6,068 nucleotides of DNA, taken from positions 1 through 6,068 of the forward strand of contig JAISQQ010000070.1 of the NCBI GenBank assembly GCA_031274075.1, given 5' to 3'. This DNA comes from Accumulibacter sp. (GTDB lineage Bacteria > Pseudomonadota > Gammaproteobacteria > Burkholderiales > Rhodocyclaceae). Positions 1 to 6,035 of this stretch are shown piece by piece (position 1 is the stretch's first letter; each line of letters begins with the position of its first letter). Position numbers and translations under genes: made by a program. The notes beneath the pieces were generated by a model. The model had not been told where the DNA came from and did no database searches. It saw only the letters and a list, made by a program, of their open reading frames with translations.

Positions 1-635
1 TCGAAATCTTCGTCGTGGGTGTAGTCGTTCAGCGTGATCACCGTCGGGATGCCGGCCGCCATGCTGGCGGCGAGGCCGTGCGCCGAATCCTCGACGGCCA
101 GGCAATCGCGGGGGGGCAGCTTGAGTTGTTCGAGCACTTTCTGGTAGACCTCGGGCGACGGTTTCTTGGCCTGCACGAGTTCGCCGGTGACGATGGCGTC
201 GAACCAGGCGTCGGCGTTCGGGCCGAGGTTGGCGCGCAGCAGGCCGACGACGTTTTCCTGCCTGGAGCTGGAGGCTATCCCCAGGCGCACGCCTTCGGTG
301 CGGGCGTCGCAGATCAGTTGGCCGATGTCGGCGCGCAGCGGGATCGCCCCGGCGGCCAGCAGGCGCTGGTAATTGCGCGTCTTGATTTCATGCGCGCGGC
401 GCATCAGTTCGTCGAAGTCCGGACGCGCCCGCGTCGCGGGATCGAAATGCTCGGCGTAGAAATAGAGCCGTTCCCGCCCGCCGCCCTTGATCAGCAGGGT
501 GCCGTAGAACGATTCGTCCCAGTGCCAGGGGATTCCCAGCTCGGCAAACGCCGCGTTGAACGCCGGGCGATGCCCGTCGCGCTCGGTGTTGGCCAGGGTT
601 CCGTCGACATCGAAAATGAGTGCGCGCAAAGCCAT
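1..635 (-). CDS. cbbY: CbbY-like HAD-superfamily phosphatase, C-terminus cut by window edge
   Basis: The reverse strand reads without a stop from ATG at 635 to the window edge, giving 211 complete codons. HAD motifs are in order: motif I DVDGT at residues 9-13 (D9 nucleophile, D11 acid/base), motif II serines S122-S124, motif III K158 in AKKPSPEVY, and motif IV VEDSAHG with E182 and D183. The early cap-region residues and KKPSPEVY resemble CbbY, which dephosphorylates xylulose-1,5-bisphosphate, a Rubisco misfire product, in the cytoplasm. CbbY proteins are usually about 230-255 residues, so some 20-45 C-terminal residues lie outside. The start is supported by a purine-rich GGTGGAG (plus-strand 648-654) about 12 bases upstream. 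It is transcribed divergently from korC. Another subfamily IA sugar-phosphate phosphatase (Gph or beta-phosphoglucomutase type) is possible; the HAD call is near certain, the CbbY label likely. Confidence 0.85.
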   Translation of the reverse strand, partial: MALRALIFDVDGTLANTERDGHRPAFNAAFAELGIPWHWDESFYGTLLIKGGGRERLYFYAEHFDPATRARPDFDELMRRAHEIKTRNYQRLLAAGAIPLRADIGQLICDARTEGVRLGIASSSRQENVVGLLRANLGPNADAWFDAIVTGELVQAKKPSPEVYQKVLEQLKLPPRDCLAVEDSAHGLAASMAAGIPTVITLNDYTHDEDF

Positions 636-662
636 GATGTGTTTACACTCCACCGTTGGTTG

Positions 663-668
663 ATAATA
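663..668 (-). promoter_or_regulatory. Possible -10 element of the cbbY promoter
   Basis: On the reverse strand this hexamer reads TATTAT, five of six matches to the sigma-70 -10 consensus. It lies about 27 bases upstream of the cbbY ATG, which would give a leader of roughly 20 bases containing the GGTGGAG ribosome site. No good -35 hexamer is seen 16-18 bases further upstream, so the call is weak. Confidence 0.25.
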
Positions 669-799
669 ATGCGCAAGACTAGCCGATTTTCCACGATTGC
701 GGGATGAGTTTTTTTGGCGGGAATCGATCGATGAAACGGTGGGCGATTCATGAACCACGGCTTGATCGAAAACCGACTCCGGCGGGAAGCTTGGAAACC

Positions 800-814
800 T
801 CCCCCTCCAGGGGA
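800..814. repeat. Short hairpin in the korC upstream region (stem 5 bp)
   Basis: TCCCC at 800-804 is complementary to GGGGA at 810-814, with loop CTCCA. The pyrimidine run 803-808 (CCCTCC) is also complementary to 827-832 (GGAGGG), which belongs to the next hairpin, so the two structures could compete with a long-range pairing. Confidence 0.4.
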
Positions 815-823
815 TAATTCGGT

Positions 824-853
824 ACGGGAGGGACATAAGCCTTCCCGTGTTTT
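824..853 (+). terminator. Terminator-like hairpin upstream of korC
   Basis: Bases 824-832 pair with 840-848 in a nine-base-pair stem (eight Watson-Crick pairs and one G-T wobble at 830/842) with loop ACATAAG at 833-839. The 3' arm is followed closely by TTTT at 850-853. This resembles a weak intrinsic terminator reading towards korC. There is no plus-strand gene upstream, so if it works it would end a small RNA or attenuate a long kor leader. The T tract is short, and the sequence alone does not prove termination. Confidence 0.3.
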
Positions 854-854
854 G

Positions 855-886
855 GTCCGGCCTGCCGGACGTGGATTGAAAGAAAC
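855..886 (+). repeat. Palindrome plus GTGGATTGAAA tail, resembling a single CRISPR repeat
   Basis: GTCCGG (855-860) and CCGGAC (865-870) form a perfect stem with loop CCTG, followed at once by GTGGATTGAAA (871-881). A GTC start, central palindrome and GTGGATTGAAA(C) end is the layout of many type I-C CRISPR repeats of about 32 bases. Only one copy is present, no second repeat lies a spacer length away on either side, and no cas gene is in the window. It is therefore not called a CRISPR array; chance resemblance or a degenerate solo repeat are both possible. Confidence 0.25.
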
Positions 887-907
887 ATAGTAAAATTTAC
901 TTGTTAC
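875..907 (+). promoter_or_regulatory. AT-rich patch, likely korC promoter region
   Basis: This is the most AT-rich stretch just upstream of korC. It contains TTGAAA at 876-881 (a plausible -35) and TAAAAT at 891-896 (five of six to the -10 consensus), but they are only nine bases apart and cannot serve one promoter together. TAAAAT has no good -35 at 16-18 bases. The operon promoter is probably here, but the exact elements cannot be fixed from sequence. Confidence 0.3.
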
Positions 908-912
908 ACGGG

Positions 913-931
913 ACCGGCGCTTCAGGCCGGT
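913..931 (+). repeat. Hairpin in the putative korC leader
   Basis: ACCGGC (913-918) and GCCGGT (926-931) pair perfectly around the loop GCTTCAG. It ends 34 bases before the korC start and about 20 before its ribosome binding site, and is followed by a T-rich stretch (TTGTTTCGTT, 931-940). It would sit in the 5' untranslated region if the promoter is in 875-907, where it could stabilise or attenuate the message. Function is not shown. Confidence 0.4.
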
Positions 932-965
932 TGTTTCGTTCTATCGTCAGTGGAGTTTTTCTCAG

Positions 966-2756
966 GTGAAAGCGACGGATACCAAGGGCGACGGCTATTA
1001 CCACCGGGTCGTGGATTGCCAGTGGGCGTGCCCGGCGCACACGCCGGTGCCGGCGTACATCCGGCTGATCGCGGGAGGGCGTTACGCGGACGCCTACCTG
1101 ATCAACTGGCGGTCGAATGTTTTTCCAGGGATCCTGGGGCGGGTCTGCGACCGGCCTTGCGAACCGGCGTGCCGGCGCGGACGCATCGACCAGGAGCCGG
1201 TGGCGATCTGCCGCCTGAAGCGCGTGGCGGCGGACCTCAAGGACGACATCGCGGCGCGCCTGCCCCGGCCGCGCGAGCCGTGGAATGGCAGGCGCGTCGC
1301 CTGCATCGGCGCCGGCCCCGCCTCGCTCACCGTGGCCCGCGACCTCGCCCTGCTGGGCTACCGGGTCAGCGTCTTCGACAACGGACACGCGCCGGGTGGC
1401 ATGGTGCGCACGCAGATTCCGAAATTCCGCCTGCCCGACAGCGTCATCGACGAGGAGTGCGGCCATATCCTCGGCCTGGGCGTGGAACTGCGCCTGGGGC
1501 ATTGGGTGAACAGCCTCAAGGCGATGCTCGACGATCCGCAGTGGGACGCCGTCTTCGTCGGCACCGGCGCGCCGCGCGGGCGCGACGCCGATCTCCCCGG
1601 CCGCAAGGAAGCGGCGGCGCACATCCACTTGGGCATCGAATGGCTGGCCAACGTCGCCTTCGGCCACGTCGCCAAAATAGCCCCGCGGGTCATCGTCCTC
1701 GGCGGCGGCAATACCGCCATGGACTGCTGCCGTTCGGCGCGTCGCCTGGGCGGCGTCGACGTCAAGGTGGTGGTGCGCAGCGGCTTCGACGAAATGAAGG
1801 CTTCTCCCTGGGAAAAGGAGGAGGCGCTGCGCGAACAGATTCCGATCGTCAACATGCACGTGCCCAAGGAATTCGTGCACGAGAACGGCAAGCTGCTCGG
1901 CGTCCGGTTCGAGCTCGTCAAGGCCGAATACGACGGCCAGGGCCGGCGCGAACTCGTTCCCAGCGGCGAGCCTGAAGTGTTCATGGAATGCGATGAAGTG
2001 CTGCTGGCCATCGGCCAGCAAAACGCCTTCCCCTGGATCGAAAAGGATCTCGGCCTCGACTTCGGCCCGCGCGGCTTGCCGGTGCTCGATCCCGTCAGCT
2101 TCCAGTCGTCGCTGCCCAGGGTCTTCTTCGGCGGCGACGCCGCCTTCGGCCCGAAGAACATCATCACCGCCGTCGCGCACGGGCACCAGGCGGCGATCTC
2201 GATCGACCTTTTCTGCCAGGGCCGGAAGCTCGACGCCCGCCCGCCGCACGACTTCACCCTGGTCAGCCAGAAGATGGGCATCCACGAATGGAGCTACGAC
2301 AACCAGGTCTCCGAAGAAGCGCGCAAGAAGGTGCCGGTCAAGGCGCTGGAAAAAACCCTGAAGGACATCAAGCTCGAACTGGAACTGGGCTTCGATTCCT
2401 TGATGGCGTGTTCCGAGGCCGAGCGCTGTCTCAACTGCGACATGCAGACGGTGTTTACCGCGAAGGCCTGCATCGAATGCGACGCCTGCGCGGACATCTG
2501 TCCGAGCGAATGCATCACCTTCACCGCCAACGGCGAGGAGGACGAGCTGCGCGGCCGGCTGAAGGCGCCGGCCAGGAACGGCGCGCAGGCCCTGCTCGTC
2601 TCCGAGACGCTGAAGACCGGGCGGATCATGGTCAAGGACGAGAACATCTGCCTGCACTGCGGCATGTGCGCCGAACGCTGCCCGAGCGGCGCCTGGGACA
2701 TGCAGGCGTTCTATCTTGAAACCGCCCAGGCCGGAAAGGAGGCTCCCCGAACATGA
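966..2756 (+). CDS. korC: 2-oxoglutarate:NADP+ oxidoreductase, FAD/NAD(P) iron-sulfur subunit (GltD-like reductase with ferredoxin tail)
   Basis: This 596-residue cytoplasmic protein should move electrons from KorAB to NADP+ or ferredoxin. Domains in order: a GltD-type N-terminal iron-sulfur domain (C18, C22, C61, C65, C69, C82; motif RVCDRPCEPAC); an FAD Rossmann fold with GAGPAS at 115-120 and PGGMVRTQIPKFRLP at 143-157; a second dinucleotide fold with VLGGGNTAMD at 244-253, typical for NADPH; a return to the FAD domain with GGD at 389-391; a linker with C482, C488 and C491; and two ferredoxin motifs CxxCxxCxxxCP at 502-513 and 562-573. The GTG start at 966 is preceded by GGAG at 952-955 (10-base spacer) and leaves a short lead before C18. 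Its stop overlaps korA. It matches the KorC type described in Azoarcus evansii. A generic glutamate synthase small subunit is less likely because no gltB is adjacent and the ferredoxin tail and kor genes fit this role. Confidence 0.88.
   Translation: MKATDTKGDGYYHRVVDCQWACPAHTPVPAYIRLIAGGRYADAYLINWRSNVFPGILGRVCDRPCEPACRRGRIDQEPVAICRLKRVAADLKDDIAARLPRPREPWNGRRVACIGAGPASLTVARDLALLGYRVSVFDNGHAPGGMVRTQIPKFRLPDSVIDEECGHILGLGVELRLGHWVNSLKAMLDDPQWDAVFVGTGAPRGRDADLPGRKEAAAHIHLGIEWLANVAFGHVAKIAPRVIVLGGGNTAMDCCRSARRLGGVDVKVVVRSGFDEMKASPWEKEEALREQIPIVNMHVPKEFVHENGKLLGVRFELVKAEYDGQGRRELVPSGEPEVFMECDEVLLAIGQQNAFPWIEKDLGLDFGPRGLPVLDPVSFQSSLPRVFFGGDAAFGPKNIITAVAHGHQAAISIDLFCQGRKLDARPPHDFTLVSQKMGIHEWSYDNQVSEEARKKVPVKALEKTLKDIKLELELGFDSLMACSEAERCLNCDMQTVFTAKACIECDACADICPSECITFTANGEEDELRGRLKAPARNGAQALLVSETLKTGRIMVKDENICLHCGMCAERCPSGAWDMQAFYLETAQAGKEAPRT
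2735..2742 (+). promoter_or_regulatory. Strong ribosome binding site for korA inside the korC end
   Basis: AAAGGAGG lies 10 bases before the korA ATG, a near-perfect Shine-Dalgarno sequence within the last codons of korC. It fixes the korA start at 2753 and suggests korA can be initiated strongly as well as by coupling through the ATGA overlap. Confidence 0.75.
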
Positions 2757-4603
2757 AAACCGCGCCCCGGTTGCAAAAATGCAACGATTTCGTCATCAAG
2801 TTCGCCAACATCAACGGCACCGGCTCGGCGTCGGCCAATGAACTCTTTGCCCGCGCGGTGATGGGCATGGGCGTTCCGGTCGCGCCGCGCAACGTCTTCC
2901 CGTCGAACATCCAGGGCCTGCCCACGTGGTACGAAATGCGCGTCTCCGGCGAAGGCTGGCTGGGACGGCGCGGCGGCTGCGACCTGATGGTGGCCATGAA
3001 TCCGCAGACCTGGGACCGCGACGTCGCCGAGGTCGAGCCGGGCGGCTACCTGCTCTACGACAACACCAAGCGGCTGCCGCGCTCGCGCTTCCGCGACGAC
3101 CTGACCATCCTCGGCCTGCCGCTTTCCGAAATCTGCCTGCGCGCCTTCAGCAACCCGCGCCAGCGCCAACTGATGAAGAATATCCTCTACGTCGGCGCGC
3201 TGACTGCCCTGCTGGACATCGACTTCGCCGTCGTCGAGAGCCTGATCGCGCGCCAGTTCCGCGGCAAGGAGGCGCTGATCGCCGCCAACCTGCAAGCCCT
3301 GCAGCTTGGCTACGACGAGGCGAAGGCCACGCTGCCGTGCCCGATCGGACTCACCGTCAAGCGCTGCGACGGCGTCGGCGAGCGCATCTTCATCAACGGC
3401 AACGACGCCTGCGGCCTGGGCGCGGTCTATGGCGGCGCCACCGTCGCCGCCTGGTATCCGATCACCCCGTCGACCTCGGTGATCGAAGCCTTCGGCAACT
3501 ACTGCCGCAAATACCGCACCGATCCGGACAACGGCATGGCCCGCTACGCCATCGTCCAGGCTGAGGACGAACTGGCCTCGATCGGCATGGTCATCGGCGC
3601 CTCCTGGAACGGCGCGCGCGCCTTTACCGCCACCTCCGGCCCCGGCGTCTCGCTGATGCAGGAATTCTTCGGACTCGCCTACTTTGCCGAGGTGCCGGCG
3701 GTCATCATCAACGTCCAGCGCGGCGGCCCCTCGACCGGGATGCCGACGCGCAGCCAGCAGTCCGACCTGCTTGCCTGCGCCTACGCCTCGCACGGCGACA
3801 CCAAGCACGTGCTGCTGTTCCCCGAGGATCCCTACGAATGCTTCACTTTCGCGGCGCAGGCCTTCGACCTCGCCGAGCGGCTGCAAACCCCGGTGTTCGT
3901 CCTCTCCGACCTCGACATCGGCATGAACGAATCGCTGTGCAAGCCCTTCGACTGGGACGACAAGCGGGGCTACGACCGCGGCAAGCTGATGAGCGCCGCC
4001 GATCTCGAAGCCGGCAAGAACTTCGGCCGCTACCTCGATGTCGACGGCGACGGCATTCCCTACCGCACCATCCCCGGAACGCATCCGACCAAGGGCGCGT
4101 ATTTCAGCCGCGGCACCACGCGCAACGCCTACGCCAAGTACAGCGAGGCCGGCGGCGACTACGTTTACAACATGGAGCGCCTGCGCCGCAAGTTCGTCAC
4201 CGCGCGCCGGCTCGTTCCCGCGCCGGTGCGCCAGGACGCCGGCCAGCCGACGCGCCTCGGCGCCATCTACTATGGCTCGACCAGCCCGGCGATGGCCGAG
4301 GCCCGCGCCCTGCTCGAAGCGCGCGGCGTGCCTGTGGACCTCCTGCGCGTGCGCGGCTTCCCGTTCGCCGACGAGGTGATGGCCTTCATCGCCGGCCACG
4401 ACCCGGTGTTCGTCGTCGAGCAGAACGAAAGCGGGCAACTGCGCACCCTGCTGATCAACGAAGGCGAGCTCGATCCCCGGCGCCTGGTCAGCGTGCTGCA
4501 CTACGACGGCACGCCGATCAGCGCGCGTTTCATCGCCGGGCGCATCGCCGGCATCGTCGCGCCCAACAAAGTGACCCCGCTGCGTCAACAGGTGGCCTCA
4601 TGA
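2753..4603 (+). CDS. korA: 2-oxoglutarate:acceptor oxidoreductase, fused gamma-alpha subunit
   Basis: This 616-residue subunit works with KorB to convert 2-oxoglutarate and CoA to succinyl-CoA and CO2. Residues 13 to about 195 form the gamma domain. From about 215 comes the thiamine-pyrimidine-binding alpha domain, with YPITPST at 235-241, the motif of 2-oxoacid:ferredoxin oxidoreductases, then QAEDELASIGM at 269-279 (E271 is the likely partner of the thiamine aminopyrimidine), ATSGPGVSLM at 293-302 and RGGPSTGMPT at 323-332. The C-terminal domain (about 500-590) has GAIYYGSTSP at 503-512 and VEQNESGQLR at 555-564. Length and order fit the fused KorA type, not the single-chain pyruvate enzyme. 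ATG at 2753 overlaps the korC stop as ATGA and follows a strong ribosome site. Substrate is inferred from family likeness and the partner KorC; another 2-oxoacid cannot be excluded. Confidence 0.92.
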   Translation: MKTAPRLQKCNDFVIKFANINGTGSASANELFARAVMGMGVPVAPRNVFPSNIQGLPTWYEMRVSGEGWLGRRGGCDLMVAMNPQTWDRDVAEVEPGGYLLYDNTKRLPRSRFRDDLTILGLPLSEICLRAFSNPRQRQLMKNILYVGALTALLDIDFAVVESLIARQFRGKEALIAANLQALQLGYDEAKATLPCPIGLTVKRCDGVGERIFINGNDACGLGAVYGGATVAAWYPITPSTSVIEAFGNYCRKYRTDPDNGMARYAIVQAEDELASIGMVIGASWNGARAFTATSGPGVSLMQEFFGLAYFAEVPAVIINVQRGGPSTGMPTRSQQSDLLACAYASHGDTKHVLLFPEDPYECFTFAAQAFDLAERLQTPVFVLSDLDIGMNESLCKPFDWDDKRGYDRGKLMSAADLEAGKNFGRYLDVDGDGIPYRTIPGTHPTKGAYFSRGTTRNAYAKYSEAGGDYVYNMERLRRKFVTARRLVPAPVRQDAGQPTRLGAIYYGSTSPAMAEARALLEARGVPVDLLRVRGFPFADEVMAFIAGHDPVFVVEQNESGQLRTLLINEGELDPRRLVSVLHYDGTPISARFIAGRIAGIVAPNKVTPLRQQVAS

Positions 4604-5661
4604 CCTATCTCGCCAAACCCAAACTGCTGCGTCCCGACACCCCGAAGAACGCGCTCGGCTACACCAAGCGCGACTACGAAGGCGCCATCTCCACGCTCTG
4701 CGCCGGCTGCGGCCACGACTCGATCAGCGCCGCCGTCGTGCAGGCCTGCTTCGACCTCGACATCGAGCCGCACCGCGTGGCCAAGCTCTCCGGCATCGGC
4801 TGCTCGTCGAAGACCCCGGATTACTTCCTCGGCAACTCGCACGGCTTCAACACCACCCACGGGCGCATGCCCTCGGTGCTCACCGGCGCCGCGCTGGCCA
4901 ACCGCGATCTTCTGTACCTCGGCGTCTCCGGCGACGGCGATTCGGCCTCGATCGGCATCGGCCAGTTCGCCCACGCCATGCGGCGCGGCGTCAACATGAC
5001 CTACCTGGTCGAGAACAACGGCGTCTATGGGCTGACCAAAGGCCAGGTCTCGGCGACCGCCGACAAAGGCTCGAAAAACAAGCGCGGGGTGGTGAACCAC
5101 GACGCCCCGATCGATCTCGTGACCCTGGCGCTGCAACTCGGAGCGAGCTACGTCGCGCGCGGCTTCTCGGGCGACAAGGAGCAGCTCGTGCCGCTGATCA
5201 AGGGCGCCATGCGCCACCTCGGTCCGGCGCTGATCGACGTGATCAGCCCGTGCATGACCTTCAACAACCATCCTGGGTCGACCAAGAGCTACGACTACGT
5301 GCGCGAGCACAATGAAGCGATCAACCGGCTCGACGTGATCCTGCCGCGCGACAAGATCACCGCCGCCTACGCCCCGGGCGAACTGCGCCGCGTCGTGCAG
5401 CACGACGGCTCGGTGCTGTACCTGCGCAAGCTGCGCGCGGACTACGACCCGTCCGACCGGGTCGGGGCGATGAATTACCTGCAGGAGCGGCACGCGCTCG
5501 GCGAGATCGTCACCGGCCTGATCTTCGTCGATGCCGGCGCCGAGGACCTGCACCATTACCTGAATACCGTGAAAACGCCGCTCAACCGCCTCGACGTCGC
5601 CGAACTTTGCCCCGGCGCCAAGGCGCTCGAAGCGTTCAACCAGTCGCTGCGGCACGGATGA
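4600..5661 (+). CDS. korB: 2-oxoglutarate:acceptor oxidoreductase, beta subunit (thiamine diphosphate, [4Fe-4S])
   Basis: This 353-residue subunit holds the catalytic thiamine diphosphate and one iron-sulfur cluster. Cluster ligands are visible as C34 and C37 (LCAGCGHD), C68 (GIGCSS) and C218 (SPCMTFNN). The thiamine diphosphate motif runs from GDGDSASIG at 111-119 to ENN at 138-140, followed by GVYGLTKGQ (141-149), characteristic of KorB-type subunits. A C-terminal extension after about residue 230, containing GEIVTGLIFV at 301-310, is longer than in compact archaeal beta subunits and similar to bacterial KorB. ATG at 4600 overlaps the korA stop as ATGA; the only nearby ribosome site is AGGTGG at 4590-4595, very close, so translation is probably coupled to korA. 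No separate ferredoxin gene follows. The family call is firm; the substrate is inferred as for korA. Confidence 0.92.
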   Translation: MTYLAKPKLLRPDTPKNALGYTKRDYEGAISTLCAGCGHDSISAAVVQACFDLDIEPHRVAKLSGIGCSSKTPDYFLGNSHGFNTTHGRMPSVLTGAALANRDLLYLGVSGDGDSASIGIGQFAHAMRRGVNMTYLVENNGVYGLTKGQVSATADKGSKNKRGVVNHDAPIDLVTLALQLGASYVARGFSGDKEQLVPLIKGAMRHLGPALIDVISPCMTFNNHPGSTKSYDYVREHNEAINRLDVILPRDKITAAYAPGELRRVVQHDGSVLYLRKLRADYDPSDRVGAMNYLQERHALGEIVTGLIFVDAGAEDLHHYLNTVKTPLNRLDVAELCPGAKALEAFNQSLRHG

Positions 5662-5711
5662 AGCGCCGCCTTTGAGCAAGCGCCGCGCGGTTTACCAAGG
5701 CGGCAAACCGA

Positions 5712-5797
5712 TCCTGGGAGCGCGGGGCTTCCGCCCCGCAAGAGCGGTGGTCGTGTCGTTTCCGCCGTTGCGGGGCGGAAGTTCCGCGCTCCCAGGA
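5712..5797. repeat. Large inverted repeat, 30-base arms, REP/MITE-like
   Basis: Arm 1 (5712-5741) and arm 2 (5768-5797) match as reverse complements at 28 of 30 positions, and the two differences (5726-5727 against 5782-5783) become G-U pairs in RNA, so an uninterrupted 30-pair stem with a 26-base loop can form. Each arm also folds alone: GCGGGG/CCCCGC at 5722-5739 and GCGGA/TCCGC at 5775-5787. The TGGGAGCGCGG core, followed by a GC-rich mini-hairpin, looks like dispersed REP-type units, here as a head-to-head pair. It begins 51 bases after the korB stop. There is no T tract, so it is more likely a repeat element that may protect the kor mRNA 3' end than an intrinsic terminator. Confidence 0.7.
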
Positions 5798-5971
5798 ATG
5801 CCGGCCTTCCCGCGCGCAAAGCCGCCGAACGCCTCCCAGCGGCCCGCCGACTTCCTGAAAGTCAAATGCGTTTGCCCTGGCCTCGTCATGACGACTTGAA
5901 TATCAACGATTCCTTTCAATTACTTACTCAACCCGCGAAGTGCTTATTGATCGTAAAACTAACTCCGGTTT

Positions 5972-6000
5972 GAAACCCCGCCCTTCAGGGCGGTGGGAGC
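5972..6000. repeat. Hairpin resembling an IS200/IS605-type terminal hairpin
   Basis: CCGCCC (5978-5983) and GGGCGG (5988-5993) pair around TTCA; with T5994 bulged, two further C-G pairs can form. The context GAAACCCC-hairpin-GGTGGGAG is the style of the right-end hairpins of IS200/IS605 elements, which also form the 3' end of TnpB guide RNAs. TTGAT, a known target sequence for some of these elements, occurs at 5947-5951. No tnpA or tnpB coding sequence is seen, so this could be a remnant, a minimal non-coding derivative, or an end whose element lies to the right. Confidence 0.35.
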
Positions 6001-6001
6001 C

Positions 6002-6027
6002 AAACCCCGGCCTGAAGGCCGGGGTTT
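6002..6027. terminator. Perfect 11-bp hairpin, possible bidirectional terminator or second element end
   Basis: AAACCCCGGCC (6002-6012) pairs perfectly with GGCCGGGGTTT (6017-6027) around loop TGAA. The stem ends in A/T pairs, as in bidirectional terminators, but the T run is only three bases before CGG. On the reverse strand it reads GAAACCCCG-GCCTTCAGGC, echoing the preceding hairpin in opposite orientation, so the pair could instead be facing repeat ends. Confidence 0.4.
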
Positions 6028-6035
6028 CGGCGACC

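Larger units (their letters stand above)
636..965. other. Divergent intergenic region between cbbY and korC, rich in inverted repeats
   Basis: This 330-base gap holds no convincing gene; short frames overlapping its edges are shadows of cbbY or lack a ribosome binding site. It must carry the promoters for both flanking genes. The left part (about 655-715) is AT-rich with a T7 run at 709-715 or nearby. The right part (798-931) holds four inverted repeats: 800-814, 824-848, 855-870 and 913-931, between or around which lies an AT-rich patch (875-907). No tRNA, known riboswitch consensus or small ORF was recognised. FNR-like half-site TTGAT occurs at 660-664 without a matching second half. The region could contain a structured leader for the kor operon or a small RNA, but neither is proven. 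Confidence 0.6.

Noticed and set aside
660..674. FNR/CRP-like site TTGATAATAATGCGC
   Set aside because: Only the left half-site matches; the right half does not resemble ATCAA.
15..707. Plus-strand open frame of 230 codons opposite cbbY
   Set aside because: The reverse strand encodes all four HAD motifs in order; this frame has none.
897..2657. Long reverse-strand open frame (586 codons) opposite korC
   Set aside because: It mirrors the codon positions of the clear korC gene, has no recognisable domain, and is rich in His, Arg, Ala and Val as expected for antisense of GC-rich coding DNA.
2711..4588. Long reverse-strand open frame (625 codons) opposite korA
   Set aside because: Antisense shadow of korA in high-GC DNA; low-complexity Ala/Gly/Val/Asp composition and no motif.
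3838..4599. In-frame upstream extension of korB inside korA
   Set aside because: The residues before the ATG at 4600 are Arg/Ala-rich frame-shadow sequence overlapping conserved korA coding; family homology begins after the ATG.
4585..5679. Reverse-strand open frame (364 codons) opposite korB
   Set aside because: Antisense shadow of korB; no domain and no plausible ribosome site.
5672..5919. Small overlapping frames of about 75 codons on both strands
   Set aside because: They are encoded largely by the 30-base inverted repeat, which explains their similar peptides on the two strands; no start signal supports them.
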